A stretch of 64,000 nt of DNA from an uncultured Cytophagales bacterium (GCA_913057175.1 CAJXNP010000003.1:62001-126000), one strand, 5' to 3'; shown: positions 48,862-59,424, numbered from the stretch's first letter. The notes: a model not told the origin generated them from the letters alone. A program made the numbers and translations.

Positions 48862-48988
48862 AGATGGATAAGAAAGATTGTAATCTTACTTTTGAATAAT
48901 TTATCAAGCATCCATGCATTGTAACTATTATGTTTATAAAGTTGCTATTGAAGCAAAATTGCTGTATATTTAAAGCAAATCTGTTTGA

Positions 48989-49501
48989 ATGACAATAAAA
49001 AACAAAGAAACATCACGTAATACCAGAAGGTATAAGCCCACAAAAAGTATAAAAAGAGCAAAGGTAAGAAAATCAAAAAGCCCTAAGTGGCGCATTATAG
49101 TTGACAATGGAGAATATGTTTGGGCTACTAGAATGGATAGGGTGAAAATTATTAGGGAAGGGCTTCCTTATGAATCTTTTGAAATAATAAGTAAAAGAGC
49201 TGATTTACCTGTAAAACAGGTATTAAACCTATTTGGCATTCCTCAAACTACTTATAACAAGAAAAAAAGAGATAAAGATTTACTTGGCGGAAGAGATAGC
49301 GAATTGGTTCTTGTCCTGACTGAGTTACTGGATTTTGGATTAGAAGTATTTAACAATGAAGCGGAAAAGTTTCAACGTTGGTTAAAAAAACCAAATATCT
49401 CATTAGGTGGTGCAACTCCAAATAGTCTTTTTGATTCGTTAACAGGTATTCAGGAAGTCAGAAATAGCCTCAACAGAATGGAATATGGGAATTTGGCCTG
49501 A
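48989..49501 (+). CDS. Xre/ParS (DUF2384)-type antitoxin
   Basis: IREGLPYESFEIISKRADLPVKQVLNLFGIPQTTYNKKK...NEAEKFQRWLKKPNISLGGATPNSLFDSLTGIQEVRNSLNRMEYG. Confidence 0.92.
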   Translation: MTIKNKETSRNTRRYKPTKSIKRAKVRKSKSPKWRIIVDNGEYVWATRMDRVKIIREGLPYESFEIISKRADLPVKQVLNLFGIPQTTYNKKKRDKDLLGGRDSELVLVLTELLDFGLEVFNNEAEKFQRWLKKPNISLGGATPNSLFDSLTGIQEVRNSLNRMEYGNLA

Positions 49502-49980
49502 TGAGGGTTTATAGAATTGAAAGAGAAAAATATCTGGACACCACATTGAATGGCATAGGTGCTGCTCTTACTGAAGGATATCGCTGGAATAGTCTTAACA
49601 CTTATTTGGTTTACACTGCAGAATCCCGGGCACTTGCAACTTTAGAAGTATCTGCTCATTTAGATCTGAGTGAAGATTTACCAACTGACAGGTATTATGT
49701 GGAAATAGATATTCCTGATGAAATTGAAATTTTTGAATTAAGAATTGAAGATCTGCCAAAAAACTGGAATGCTAAACCTCCAATTCTTGAAACACAATAC
49801 ATAGGTGATGATTTTGTCAAAGAGAATAGAGCGGCAGTCTTAAAAGTACCAAGCTGTATTATTCCAGTCGAATTCAACTATCTAATCAATCCTAATCATC
49901 CAAGCACAAGAAAAATCACTATAATTTCAAAAATGCCACTAGTTTTCGATCAAAGATTTAAACAAGCAAAGCAAAAATAG
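49501..49980 (+). CDS. RES-domain toxin
   Basis: MRVYRIEREKYLDTTLNGIGAALTEGYRWNSLNTYLVYTAESRALATLEVSAHL; start overlaps antitoxin stop. Confidence 0.93.
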   Translation: MRVYRIEREKYLDTTLNGIGAALTEGYRWNSLNTYLVYTAESRALATLEVSAHLDLSEDLPTDRYYVEIDIPDEIEIFELRIEDLPKNWNAKPPILETQYIGDDFVKENRAAVLKVPSCIIPVEFNYLINPNHPSTRKITIISKMPLVFDQRFKQAKQK

Positions 49981-50081
49981 TTTGATGTTTTTGTACAAGA
50001 GCTAATATTGCATAACTAATATAGCTAAAGACATCACAGCTAAAATGTCTAAGGCCAACCCATTCATATTTTTATGCAAAT

Positions 50082-50588
50082 ATGAAACAATTTAACAACT
50101 TCTTAATTCTATTAATAATCATCAATTCGGGTGCTTTTGCACAAAACTCAAAAAGAACAACCAAAAAACTCTACAATCCATCAGATGATGCCCAAGTCAT
50201 GATCGACCAGGCGGTGCAACAAGCTGCCAGTACAGGCAAGCATGTATTTCTGCAAATCGGCGGTAACTGGTGCAAGTGGTGCATCCTATTTGACAACAAG
50301 GTACAATCCAATGACACCCTACGAACAGTGATGGAAGAAAACTATGTCGTTTATCATGTCAATTACAGCAAAGAAAACCGGAACGAGGAGGTACTGGCGT
50401 CATTGGATTATCCGCAACGTTTTGGATTTCCCGTATTCGTGATTTTAGACAGCCATGGAAATCGCATTCATACCCAAAACAGTGTTTACCTGGAGGAAGG
50501 AGAAGGACATAGTGCCAAAAAGATACTCGGATTTTTAAACGACTGGTCACCGGGAGCTTTGGATCCTGAAAATTATATAAAGAAATGA
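50082..50588 (+). CDS. Secreted thioredoxin-family protein
   Basis: Signal peptide; KHVFLQIGGNWCKWCILFD (CxxC); FGFPVFVILDSHGNRIH. Confidence 0.9.
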   Translation: MKQFNNFLILLIIINSGAFAQNSKRTTKKLYNPSDDAQVMIDQAVQQAASTGKHVFLQIGGNWCKWCILFDNKVQSNDTLRTVMEENYVVYHVNYSKENRNEEVLASLDYPQRFGFPVFVILDSHGNRIHTQNSVYLEEGEGHSAKKILGFLNDWSPGALDPENYIKK

Positions 50589-50730
50589 TGGTGCTTCACT
50601 TAAAGAATATACCTCTCTTTAAAAATTAATCAGAATCAGTGAACGTACTTTCAAAAATGTCCACTATTCTTTAACCCTCATCACAATTAACTCTTAGCAC
50701 TGAGACAAATTGAAATTTATGTTTCAAATC

Positions 50731-50872
50731 TAGTGTTGTGTCAAGTATGGTCTTACGTATTTGCAAAAAGTCGAATTTTTTTAAAAACACACCCCCTTCG
50801 CCCCTCTCGAGAGGGGAATATAGGTTAACTTTTTGCAAACCTAAGCGTCATTGTATGCTTGACACTACACTA
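50731..50872. mobile_element. MITE-like long imperfect hairpin with central perfect palindrome
   Basis: tagtgttgtgtcaagtatgg...tttgcaaaaagt versus actttttgcaaa...tgcttgacactacacta; central cccctctcgagagggg (50801-50816). Confidence 0.7.
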
Positions 50873-50879
50873 GTCTGCA

Positions 50880-52163
50880 TTACATATTCCCCGTAACCCG
50901 ATTGTATTCTGCAAGGGCGGTGAAGTAATTTAATCGCGATTCGAGGACGGAATTATAGGCTGACAACCAACTGAACTGAGCGTCCAGCAATTCAATAATA
51001 GGCGACAGCCCTTCCAGGTACCTGTCTTCGATCAATTCCACATTTTCCCTGGCCTTTTCCAACGAGGCTTCGGTTAAGGTTATTCTGGCAATGGATTCAT
51101 CTAACTGGTAATAGGCAGTGGAGACTTCCAGGGATATCTGGTCCTGCAAATCCTCCAGTTCCAAAAGGGATGATTCATAGTTGAATTGTTGAACATTTAC
51201 TTCGTGATGTCTTTTTCCCCATTGGATTAATGGCATAGAAATACTTGCGAATGCGGCCGTGTTGAAAATAGGATCCGGATCCAACAGATCGGTATTGGGT
51301 GCACCCCAAACAGGTTTAACGTTTAATGATATCTGTGGAGAGTAATTAGACTTTACAAGACTGATGTTGTTCTCACTGATACTGACCATATCTTTTTTAA
51401 TGGATACTTCCGGCCGTTCAATCATCACCTGGTCCATTGTTTCCATCGTTGGCAATGAATAATCATTGTAAATCGCATCACTTTCGACCGTTATCTCCTG
51501 ATTTATTTCATATCCAACAATCCTGTTTAATTCCATCAGGCTTATTTGATGGATTGTCCGGCTTTTATGAATTAATAGTTCAGCTTCATTCTGTTTTACT
51601 TCTGTCATCAGTAGATCATTTCTAGGTACCAGTCCGGTTTCAACTTTATCACTGACTACTTGTACCAATTCATCCAACAGGTCTTTGTATTGAATGGTCA
51701 CATTGTGTACTTCCTTTGACCAGGTTGCTTTCCAATAAGCAAGTTCTGTTTGGAAAAGCAATGCATCTGTTGTGAGTGCCAGGTTGTTGCCTGCAATGCT
51801 TTCTTCAATTTTGGCATTCTCCGAATTTAACTGAACCCGACCACCTGAGTACAGGTTTTGTGAAAACAACACACCAACATCGTACAGATGCTCGGTACCG
51901 GTAAACTTTTCACCTTCAAGATCGATCGACATAGGATCCGCCAGGTATTTGTAACCAGCATCTGCAGAGATCGACGGATAAAGATCACGAGTCTTGGCTT
52001 TAGCATTTGCTTGCGAGCTTTTTACCTGGTTATCAGCGATCTTAACCTTTGCATTGTTTTCAACGGCTAATTGTCGGCACATTTCAAGGGACAATGTTTC
52101 TTGTCCATGGACTTCCAGATTAAGAAGGTACAATAGGGCTAATGTTAAAATTCTGTATTTCAT
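50880..52163 (-). CDS. TolC family outer-membrane efflux protein
   Basis: LSLEMCRQLAVENNAKVKIADNQVKSSQANAKAKTRDLYPSISADAGY; YLEGLSPIIELLDAQ. Confidence 0.92.
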   Translation of the reverse strand: MKYRILTLALLYLLNLEVHGQETLSLEMCRQLAVENNAKVKIADNQVKSSQANAKAKTRDLYPSISADAGYKYLADPMSIDLEGEKFTGTEHLYDVGVLFSQNLYSGGRVQLNSENAKIEESIAGNNLALTTDALLFQTELAYWKATWSKEVHNVTIQYKDLLDELVQVVSDKVETGLVPRNDLLMTEVKQNEAELLIHKSRTIHQISLMELNRIVGYEINQEITVESDAIYNDYSLPTMETMDQVMIERPEVSIKKDMVSISENNISLVKSNYSPQISLNVKPVWGAPNTDLLDPDPIFNTAAFASISMPLIQWGKRHHEVNVQQFNYESSLLELEDLQDQISLEVSTAYYQLDESIARITLTEASLEKARENVELIEDRYLEGLSPIIELLDAQFSWLSAYNSVLESRLNYFTALAEYNRVTGNM

Positions 52164-52198
52164 AATACAATGATTAGAGACTTTGATATTTGGAGAAA

Positions 52199-55100
52199 TT
52201 ACTTTTCTGGTGATTTAATTTTATAAAAAACGGCATATAAAGCAGGAACTACGATAACCGTTAAAAGCGTGGCTGCAAAAAGCCCTCCCATGATGGACGC
52301 AGCCATACCACCAAACATGGGGTCAGGTAAAAGCGGGGCCATTCCCAGAATGGTTGTTCCTGCCGCCATGGATACCGGCATGACACGCGACCTTGTTGCT
52401 ATTTTGATGGCATCGTATTGGGATTTGCCATCAGCTAGCTCCAGGTTGACCTGGTCGATGAGTACAATGGCATTTTTGATGACCATACCAATCAATCCCA
52501 AAACACCCAGGATAGCAAAAAATCCAAAAGGCGCTCCTGTTATCAGCAAGGCAAGTGTAATCCCAATGATCATGAATGGAACAGTGAGCATGATCAGGAT
52601 GGGCTTTTTAAAGCTGTTGAAAAGGACAGTTAATATCATCAAAATAATGAACACCATGATGGGCATTTTCGCTGCTATTGCTCCCTGTGTTCGCATTTGT
52701 GTTCGATACATCCCGTCATACATCATGGAATAACCATCTGGTAACTCTATTTGCTCCATCAATGGGAAAAGTTTGGCTTCCAGTTCCGGTGATTCCACAC
52801 CGGAAATAGGATCGCATTGTGCGGAGAGCCCTCTTTGCCGGTCAAATCGCTTTATTACAAAATTTCTCCAGTCAAAATCCTGCCGCTCTGTTACCTGATT
52901 CAGCAGTACGGCGCTTCCTGAATTAGAAAACACAGGTATATTTCCCATGTTGGATAGATTGATCTGACCGAAATTTTCGTCCTTCATTAAAATCGTAATG
53001 CTCTTGTCCCCTTCGCGATAGTCACCAATCGGCACACCATTGGTGATGGTCCGCATGGAAAAGGCCATACTTTCTTTGGATACACTCAACAATTGACCCC
53101 TGTTTTGTGAAAAGATTGGTTCCCACACGGGAATTTTATCTCCCCAGCTATCCCTTACGTTCTGAGCCAATGGTTCACTTCGCATTATTTCTTTTGCCTG
53201 TTCTGCGAGGCCTCTCAACACATCTGCATCGGGCCCTTTAAACATTACTTCAATGTCAGCGTCTGGTAGGGGCGATACCTTAAAGCTCTGAAGTACGGGT
53301 AAAGCTCCTGGTAAATTCTCATTGATAAATTTCCCAAGAGCAACTTGAACGATTGGTGCATCGTCGGGATCGTGGGTTTCAACTAAAATATTCGCAAAAT
53401 GAGGTAGTGGTCCGAAGCTCGTGGAAGCGAGATAATATCGCAGCGGAGAAGCTCCAAGTGTGACTGAGACCTGTTTGACATCTTCGCGGGCAAGAAGAAA
53501 ATCTTCGATAATTTCAATGTCTGCTTCGGTTTTATGGATGTTGGTTCCTGCCCGCAACCAATAATCTACCTTAAAATAGGGTTTATTAATCGCAGGGAAA
53601 AAGCTTCTTTTTGTTTGGCTGAATGCAACAAGAGATAGAATGAAGATTCCGACAACGATACCGATGGTCATAAAAGGACGTGCGAGAATCCCGGTGATAA
53701 ATTTTTCAAACCAATTGTAAAACTTGTTGTCATATGGATCCTTTCCCTGCTCTGGTTTGACATTAAGGAGAAATTCCCCATATACAGTCGTTTGGGAAAG
53801 TGCAAAAATCCAGCTGAGAATCAAAGAAATAGCTAATACAATGAATAAAGGTTTAATTACCTCTGCTGCATTGGCTCCAGCCAGGTATAAGGGAAGAAAA
53901 GAAGAGATTGCAATGATAGTGGCGCCAAGCAAACCCCATTGCGGAACAGTAGCTCCATTTATCAACGCTTCCCGTTTGGGCACACCTCTTTTCATAGAAA
54001 TCATTGCATTGTCCGTCACAACGATGGCATTGTCAACTAATATCCCCATGGCAATGATAAATGCGGCTAAAGACGTTCTGTGGAGACTCTCGTTAATGAA
54101 AATCATAACCATCAACGTACCAAGAATACTGAACAAAAGACTCGAACCTATCAAAACACCAGCACGTACACCCATGGTCAGCATCAGGAGTATAACTACA
54201 ATTACGATCGAAATGATCAGGTTAAGGACAAAGTTGGCATTAGCCTCATCGGCAATCTGGTCTTCGAAATAAATGCCTTCTATTTCAATGCCGATGGGTA
54301 TTTGTTCTTTTATTTTCTTGAGCTGTTGCTGGACTAATTCACCTACTGCCACAACATTGGCATCGATCGGAGTGGAAATACCCATACCAATGGCCGGTTT
54401 ACCATTAAAACGCATTTTCGTAATGGGCGGATCGAGGTAGCCTTTCGATATTTGGGCAATATCCCCTAACCGGAACTGCCGGTTTTGAGAGCTGTTGATA
54501 ATCACATTCTGGATATCTTCCACACTTCTGAAATCGCCTTCTGCCTTGATCTTCAGTTGCAAATTGCCCGCCCTCAGGTCTCCTGTATTGATTAAAACGT
54601 TTTGTGATTGGAGCGCGGTTGCTATTTCTGTGGGTGGCAATCCCAGGTTGGATAAACGCTCCTGGGAGATCATAATGTTAACTACTTCCGTCTGTTCACC
54701 AAATAGGGAAACCTTAGAGACGCCCGATATCGGCACAAGCATTTTCTTAATGTAATTCGAGTAGTCCCGAAGTTCGGAGTAGGAGTACCCTTCTTCCGCT
54801 ACAACAGCAAAATAAAGTCCATAAACATCTCCAAAATCATCATTGATATCGATGGAAGAAGCTCCGGGAGGAAGTTTCGCCTCTGCTGCTTTAACTTTGC
54901 GTCTCAATTCATCCCACAGCTGGGGCATATCGTCATTTTTATAGTATTCGTACATATTCACGAATATCTTTGACATTCCATAATAAGATTCTGATCTTAG
55001 GAATTCGACACCGCGTGCTCCCTGCACCTCACGTTCAATCACTTCGGTTATCAATTCTTCTACTTCTGCTGGTGTCGCACCGGGATATCGGGTGGACAAA

Positions 55101-55237
55101 ACAGCAATTTTTATAACAAAGGGGGCATCTTCTTTTTTTCCAAGGATATTGTATCCTACAATTCCGAGGACAAAGACAAAGATCAATGCCATGTGGACAA
55201 CGTATTTGTTATCCAATGAATATTTTGCAATGTTCAT
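52199..55237 (-). CDS. Efflux RND transporter permease (AcrB/MMPL-like)
   Basis: SLDNKYVVHMALIFVFVLGIVGY; RYPGATPAEVEELITEVIEREV; MGILVDNAIVVTDNA; GVLGLIGMVIKNAIVLIDQ. Confidence 0.95.
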   Translation of the reverse strand: MNIAKYSLDNKYVVHMALIFVFVLGIVGYNILGKKEDAPFVIKIAVLSTRYPGATPAEVEELITEVIEREVQGARGVEFLRSESYYGMSKIFVNMYEYYKNDDMPQLWDELRRKVKAAEAKLPPGASSIDINDDFGDVYGLYFAVVAEEGYSYSELRDYSNYIKKMLVPISGVSKVSLFGEQTEVVNIMISQERLSNLGLPPTEIATALQSQNVLINTGDLRAGNLQLKIKAEGDFRSVEDIQNVIINSSQNRQFRLGDIAQISKGYLDPPITKMRFNGKPAIGMGISTPIDANVVAVGELVQQQLKKIKEQIPIGIEIEGIYFEDQIADEANANFVLNLIISIVIVVILLMLTMGVRAGVLIGSSLLFSILGTLMVMIFINESLHRTSLAAFIIAMGILVDNAIVVTDNAMISMKRGVPKREALINGATVPQWGLLGATIIAISSFLPLYLAGANAAEVIKPLFIVLAISLILSWIFALSQTTVYGEFLLNVKPEQGKDPYDNKFYNWFEKFITGILARPFMTIGIVVGIFILSLVAFSQTKRSFFPAINKPYFKVDYWLRAGTNIHKTEADIEIIEDFLLAREDVKQVSVTLGASPLRYYLASTSFGPLPHFANILVETHDPDDAPIVQVALGKFINENLPGALPVLQSFKVSPLPDADIEVMFKGPDADVLRGLAEQAKEIMRSEPLAQNVRDSWGDKIPVWEPIFSQNRGQLLSVSKESMAFSMRTITNGVPIGDYREGDKSITILMKDENFGQINLSNMGNIPVFSNSGSAVLLNQVTERQDFDWRNFVIKRFDRQRGLSAQCDPISGVESPELEAKLFPLMEQIELPDGYSMMYDGMYRTQMRTQGAIAAKMPIMVFIILMILTVLFNSFKKPILIMLTVPFMIIGITLALLITGAPFGFFAILGVLGLIGMVIKNAIVLIDQVNLELADGKSQYDAIKIATRSRVMPVSMAAGTTILGMAPLLPDPMFGGMAASIMGGLFAATLLTVIVVPALYAVFYKIKSPEK

Positions 55238-55243
55238 ATCAGA

Positions 55244-56320
55244 TTAATTCTGTGCAGTTGAAAGAAATTTTACCTTTTGATTTTCGGTAAGGAGGTTCCC
55301 ACCCATCGTTACGACGGTTTCACCCTGGGAAACCCCTGATGAAATCACGATCATATCCTGTTCGGCGAGAGGACCTATTTTGATTGGTCTTTTTTGAACT
55401 ACCATGGAGTCAGGTTGAACTACCCATACGTATTTGTCATCATTATCTGCTTCTTCAAATACGGCTGTCAGAGGTAAAACAATGTTATCTTCAGCGCTGA
55501 CGGTTTCCGTTTCAGAAGATTTCAAAACGACCTGGACGTTACAGCTCATTCCCGGTGTAATCTTGTACGGACTGTCAGCGGTATTTTTATGTCGAAGCAC
55601 AATGGTTACAGGAATACCGGCACTTCCAACTGATCTTTTTTCCACTTCCTTCATATCCGCCTCAAACTGCTTATCGGGATAGACATCAAATGTCACCAAA
55701 AAATAGTCGTAATTCCGGTATTGCGTAGCAAGCATATCCGGAACAGAAAATTTTACTTCAAGGGCTGAAAGGTCAAGTAATGTAACTATCGTCTGGCCAA
55801 CCGACACCCGTTCATTGTTTTCAACCATTTTCTGATCGATATATCCATCGAATGGAGCTACCAAACGCGTGTCGGCCAGTGCATTTTGCGCTGCTTCATA
55901 TGCAGATTTTGCTTCCAGGTAAGCTGCAAGTTTCTGGTCATATTCGTTTTGTGAAACTGCATTTCTCGATAAGAGGGTCTCGAACCGTTCCTTTTCTGAG
56001 CGAGCCTGGATAAACCTTCCTTCTTTCGCCGACAGGTCAACCCTGAAATCCCGGGAATCAATTTCTGCCAACAATTGGCCCTTATTTACCCGCTGTCCCT
56101 GGACAACATTCAGTCTGACGAGAGGCCCTGAAACCCTAAAGGCCATTTCGACGGTTTGTACTTCCTGGGAAACACCTGGGAATTTCGCTCCTGAAAGTTG
56201 TTTCATGGAAGTGATGGTTTGTGTTCTTACAGGACGAACCAATGGTTCTTCCTGTGTCTCCTTTTTACATCCGGCCAATAAAAAGCCAAATATCAAGCTG
56301 TATAAAAATAGGTGTTTCAT
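55244..56320 (-). CDS. Efflux RND periplasmic adaptor (membrane fusion) lipoprotein
   Basis: LLAGCKK lipobox; VQGQRVNKGQLLAEIDSRDF; ARLVAPFDGYIDQK-type motif (DTRLVAPFDGYIDQKMV). Confidence 0.93.
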   Translation of the reverse strand: MKHLFLYSLIFGFLLAGCKKETQEEPLVRPVRTQTITSMKQLSGAKFPGVSQEVQTVEMAFRVSGPLVRLNVVQGQRVNKGQLLAEIDSRDFRVDLSAKEGRFIQARSEKERFETLLSRNAVSQNEYDQKLAAYLEAKSAYEAAQNALADTRLVAPFDGYIDQKMVENNERVSVGQTIVTLLDLSALEVKFSVPDMLATQYRNYDYFLVTFDVYPDKQFEADMKEVEKRSVGSAGIPVTIVLRHKNTADSPYKITPGMSCNVQVVLKSSETETVSAEDNIVLPLTAVFEEADNDDKYVWVVQPDSMVVQKRPIKIGPLAEQDMIVISSGVSQGETVVTMGGNLLTENQKVKFLSTAQN

Positions 56321-56481
56321 AGTGGTACATTTTAATTTCATTTGAATTGCCGGGATAAATTGTCATTCAAATATGGTTCAATTATTTAATGAATTCGCGG
56401 AATTTATCAAAAAAAACAGCCTGAAGAAATAAATTAGCAGAACTATTCTTCAGACTGTTCAGGATTTTTAATTTTCTAATT

Positions 56482-57075
56482 TTAATACGGCATGAAAACC
56501 AACCCCAAATTCAATGACACATAGCTCTGGGTTGGCAAATCACCGGATTCCAAGGCAATATAGTACTTAGCCGTAGCTGCTAATCCAAACCCGGATGAAA
56601 CCTCATAGATAACACCCAATTCCGGTCTGAGAGCAAAATGCCATGCTTCTTCTTCGATAGAGTAGGTTCCCATGTCAGTATTTCTCCGTGAATACATGGT
56701 TCCTATTCCTAATCCCGCAAAGGGATTTACTGTTTGATCTGGTGAAAAATAATAATCTGCTGCAAATAACATGGGTAACTGATTATTATATCTCCATTGC
56801 TTTCCAGTCAATGATAAGTTGTCCTTCGTATAGGTATCGTAATCACTTTCTTCATAAAAAACGTTCCATCCAACCTCAAGTCCTAATCCTACATTATCAT
56901 TTATTTTATTTCTGTAATCAAAAACAAATCCGCGAAAGCTTGGACTTCCTATAAAATCACCCAGATCTCCAGTCCCAAACCCTATCGCATATTGAATATT
57001 GACAATGTTTCCCTGTGCAAATGTATTCAAGCATGCAAAGGAAAATATGATTATTAGAATTTTTTTCATCTTCAA
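56482..57075 (-). CDS. Outer-membrane beta-barrel protein
   Basis: Signal peptide; DNVGLGLEVGWNVFYE, NPFAGLGIGTMY, GLAATAKYYIALE, C-term SLNLGLVFMPY. Confidence 0.75.
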   Translation of the reverse strand: MKMKKILIIIFSFACLNTFAQGNIVNIQYAIGFGTGDLGDFIGSPSFRGFVFDYRNKINDNVGLGLEVGWNVFYEESDYDTYTKDNLSLTGKQWRYNNQLPMLFAADYYFSPDQTVNPFAGLGIGTMYSRRNTDMGTYSIEEEAWHFALRPELGVIYEVSSGFGLAATAKYYIALESGDLPTQSYVSLNLGLVFMPY

Positions 57076-57079
57076 AGTA

Positions 57080-57709
57080 TTAATTGGTTTTTAAGTATGG
57101 TGATTGTGCAAAGACCTGATCTATGGCCCTTTCGATACGATCTGCATTATAGGTACCGGTTAATAAACCGCTTATCGCACCCGTCCATTGTGAAATGGGG
57201 GTTCCGGTAGCGCTCTCGGTATCCGGATCTATTAAGGTCATGACAAGTGTGCCTGTAGTATAAGAGGAAACATATACCGGAGGATAGTATCCCGGCCAGT
57301 AGCAGCAACCCCAGCCTGGGTAGTAGCCTCCCCACCACCATCCCCAGTAGTCGTACCACCAGAATACAGTTGTGGTCTCCCATGCAGCAGGGGCCAGTAA
57401 CATATCAGGGTTTTCATCAATACCTACCCGTTGCCAGCCAAGGTCACTCATATTACTTTCTATCATATCCAGGATGGCATTTGCAGAAATGTCCGGAATG
57501 AATTCGGGTTCGTCCCCTTCCGTAATATTGCCGGTTATTTTAACAATTCTATCAGGCATGGCATATGTTGTTTGTGCCTGAAAGTCATAATCATCCTTAA
57601 AGTTTGTCAGGGCCACATCGAGCTCCTCTGTGTACTCAGGCCCACCTGGGTAACAACCTGTTAAAAGCACCCCAAGGATCAAGGTGGCAATTGTAAGTTT
57701 GTTTTTCAT
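57080..57709 (-). CDS. DUF4136-type lipoprotein with Trp/Tyr/Gly/Pro-rich insert
   Basis: Lipobox LLTGCYP; TYAMPDR..., DMIESNMSDLGWQRVGIDENPDML; WWYDYWGWWWGGYYPGWGCCYWPGYYPPVY. Confidence 0.75.
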   Translation of the reverse strand: MKNKLTIATLILGVLLTGCYPGGPEYTEELDVALTNFKDDYDFQAQTTYAMPDRIVKITGNITEGDEPEFIPDISANAILDMIESNMSDLGWQRVGIDENPDMLLAPAAWETTTVFWWYDYWGWWWGGYYPGWGCCYWPGYYPPVYVSSYTTGTLVMTLIDPDTESATGTPISQWTGAISGLLTGTYNADRIERAIDQVFAQSPYLKTN

Positions 57710-58242
57710 TTTAATCGATTTTATAATGTAATATTTACTTGATAGACTTGTTTTAAAGAATTGCACCAGCCAAAATCCATCCCACAAAACCACATGTACA
57801 ATTAATTTTCGCCCGAAATTAATAAACGTTTATATTACAATTGTTAAGTGGCAAGACTTATTTGTTACAAAGTTTATTTAAAAGATGATATCTCTTTCTC
57901 GCTCAGATGATTACTTTTGATAGCCTCGAATATTCTATTCCGTCCTTTCTCGACAGATGATGAAAATTGAACTATATAATTCTAAAAATTTACCAATAAA
58001 TAATTGTTTGAACAGATTGAATAATTTGCTGTGGAAAACAGGAGACTATATTTAATTACTATCCAGAAATACTGTTCGTCTTTGCTTATTTTAAGGTAAA
58101 ATGAGGACCTATTGAAATATGATCAATTAATTGATGAAAACACGCTTAACATTTTGATATATTTACGGCATATAAACTGGTAACAAAAGCTGGATTGAAG
58201 TTTTTGTGTTTTGTTCAGGATCTATAATCTATTTTTGGCAAC

Positions 58243-59424
58243 ATGTCTTTTAACGAACAATCTATTCATTTAGGAAATTTAAGAAGGGTATTATTTTCAA
58301 CCGGTTTTACTTTTCTGGTAGTATTTGCAATAATCATCCTTTTATCAGGAATGGCTTATAGCCAGGTATATTCCAATAAAGAGGTAGGGAAGAAAAATGA
58401 AGAGGTGATTGACAGCCTCAAACAAACCGCTTACCCATACATGCTTCCCATTTGGGGAAAAAAGGCAGCTGGTTTAGGCTTTGAACTCCCCTATTCAGCT
58501 GGTCTTGGGTTTAATTTTATCTGGCAAAAATCTGACCTGATCATTGATAACCTGCAGGTAGGTTTTAATAATGGGCCGCTTTACAACCTGGATGAGGTAG
58601 TGAGGTTTAATAATGCAACTTCCGAGTTAACTGGCTACAATTTTCGGCCAGATATCTGGTTATTCCCCTTTTTAAATGTGTATGGCGTCATCGCTAAGGG
58701 AAATCCATCCACTTCCGTGGACTTCGGGGTGTGGGTACCTGACTCAACCAATACCTGGAAGGAGGTCTTTTCAACCTCTTCGAAAGCTGAATTTGGATCT
58801 ACTTCGATGGGCTTTGGCATGACGCCCACTATAGGTATTGGCGGTGGTTGGCTAGCCCTGGACATGAATTTCACATGGTCGGATATATCGGCACTTGAGA
58901 AACCCGCATTTGCTTTCATTTTCGGACCCAGAATGGGGAAATCTTTCAAATTGGGAAGACCCGATCAAACGATCACATTTTGGGTTGGAGGTTTTCGGTT
59001 GACCTTAAATTCCGGAACAGAAGGTGCCCTGCCTTTGGATGAATTGCTGGAGCTGGACGGACTTGAAGAAAAGGTCAATATGGGAATAGAACGTGTTGCT
59101 GATGCCCAGGGACAAGTTGATGCCTGGTGGAATAACCTGACACCACCTCAGCAAGCCAATCCCGTTAACAAAGCAAAATATGAAACAGCAAACAGAGCTC
59201 TTACTGCCGCTGGAAACGTGCTAAATTCGGCTGATGAGGCTTTACAAAATGCCGAAAACTCTTCCGTTCAGTATTCACTCGACAAACGCCCAAAAGACAA
59301 ATGGAACTTTGTCATTGGCTCTCAATATCAGCTAAACAAACATTTTATGATACGGGCTGAATATGGTTTTTTAAGTAGCAGGACCCAATTTATTGGGATG
59401 TTGCAATACCGGTTTGGATTATAA
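58243..59424 (+). CDS. Outer-membrane protein, uncharacterised
   Basis: N-terminal hydrophobic segment; beta-barrel-like C-terminus (HFMIRAEYGFLSSRTQFIGMLQYRFGL). Confidence 0.6.
   Translation: MSFNEQSIHLGNLRRVLFSTGFTFLVVFAIIILLSGMAYSQVYSNKEVGKKNEEVIDSLKQTAYPYMLPIWGKKAAGLGFELPYSAGLGFNFIWQKSDLIIDNLQVGFNNGPLYNLDEVVRFNNATSELTGYNFRPDIWLFPFLNVYGVIAKGNPSTSVDFGVWVPDSTNTWKEVFSTSSKAEFGSTSMGFGMTPTIGIGGGWLALDMNFTWSDISALEKPAFAFIFGPRMGKSFKLGRPDQTITFWVGGFRLTLNSGTEGALPLDELLELDGLEEKVNMGIERVADAQGQVDAWWNNLTPPQQANPVNKAKYETANRALTAAGNVLNSADEALQNAENSSVQYSLDKRPKDKWNFVIGSQYQLNKHFMIRAEYGFLSSRTQFIGMLQYRFGL

Noticed and set aside
52269-54755. Plus-strand ORFs opposite the RND transporter (52269-52733, 53724-54272 and others)
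   Set aside because: Antisense shadow frames of a well-conserved efflux pump gene.
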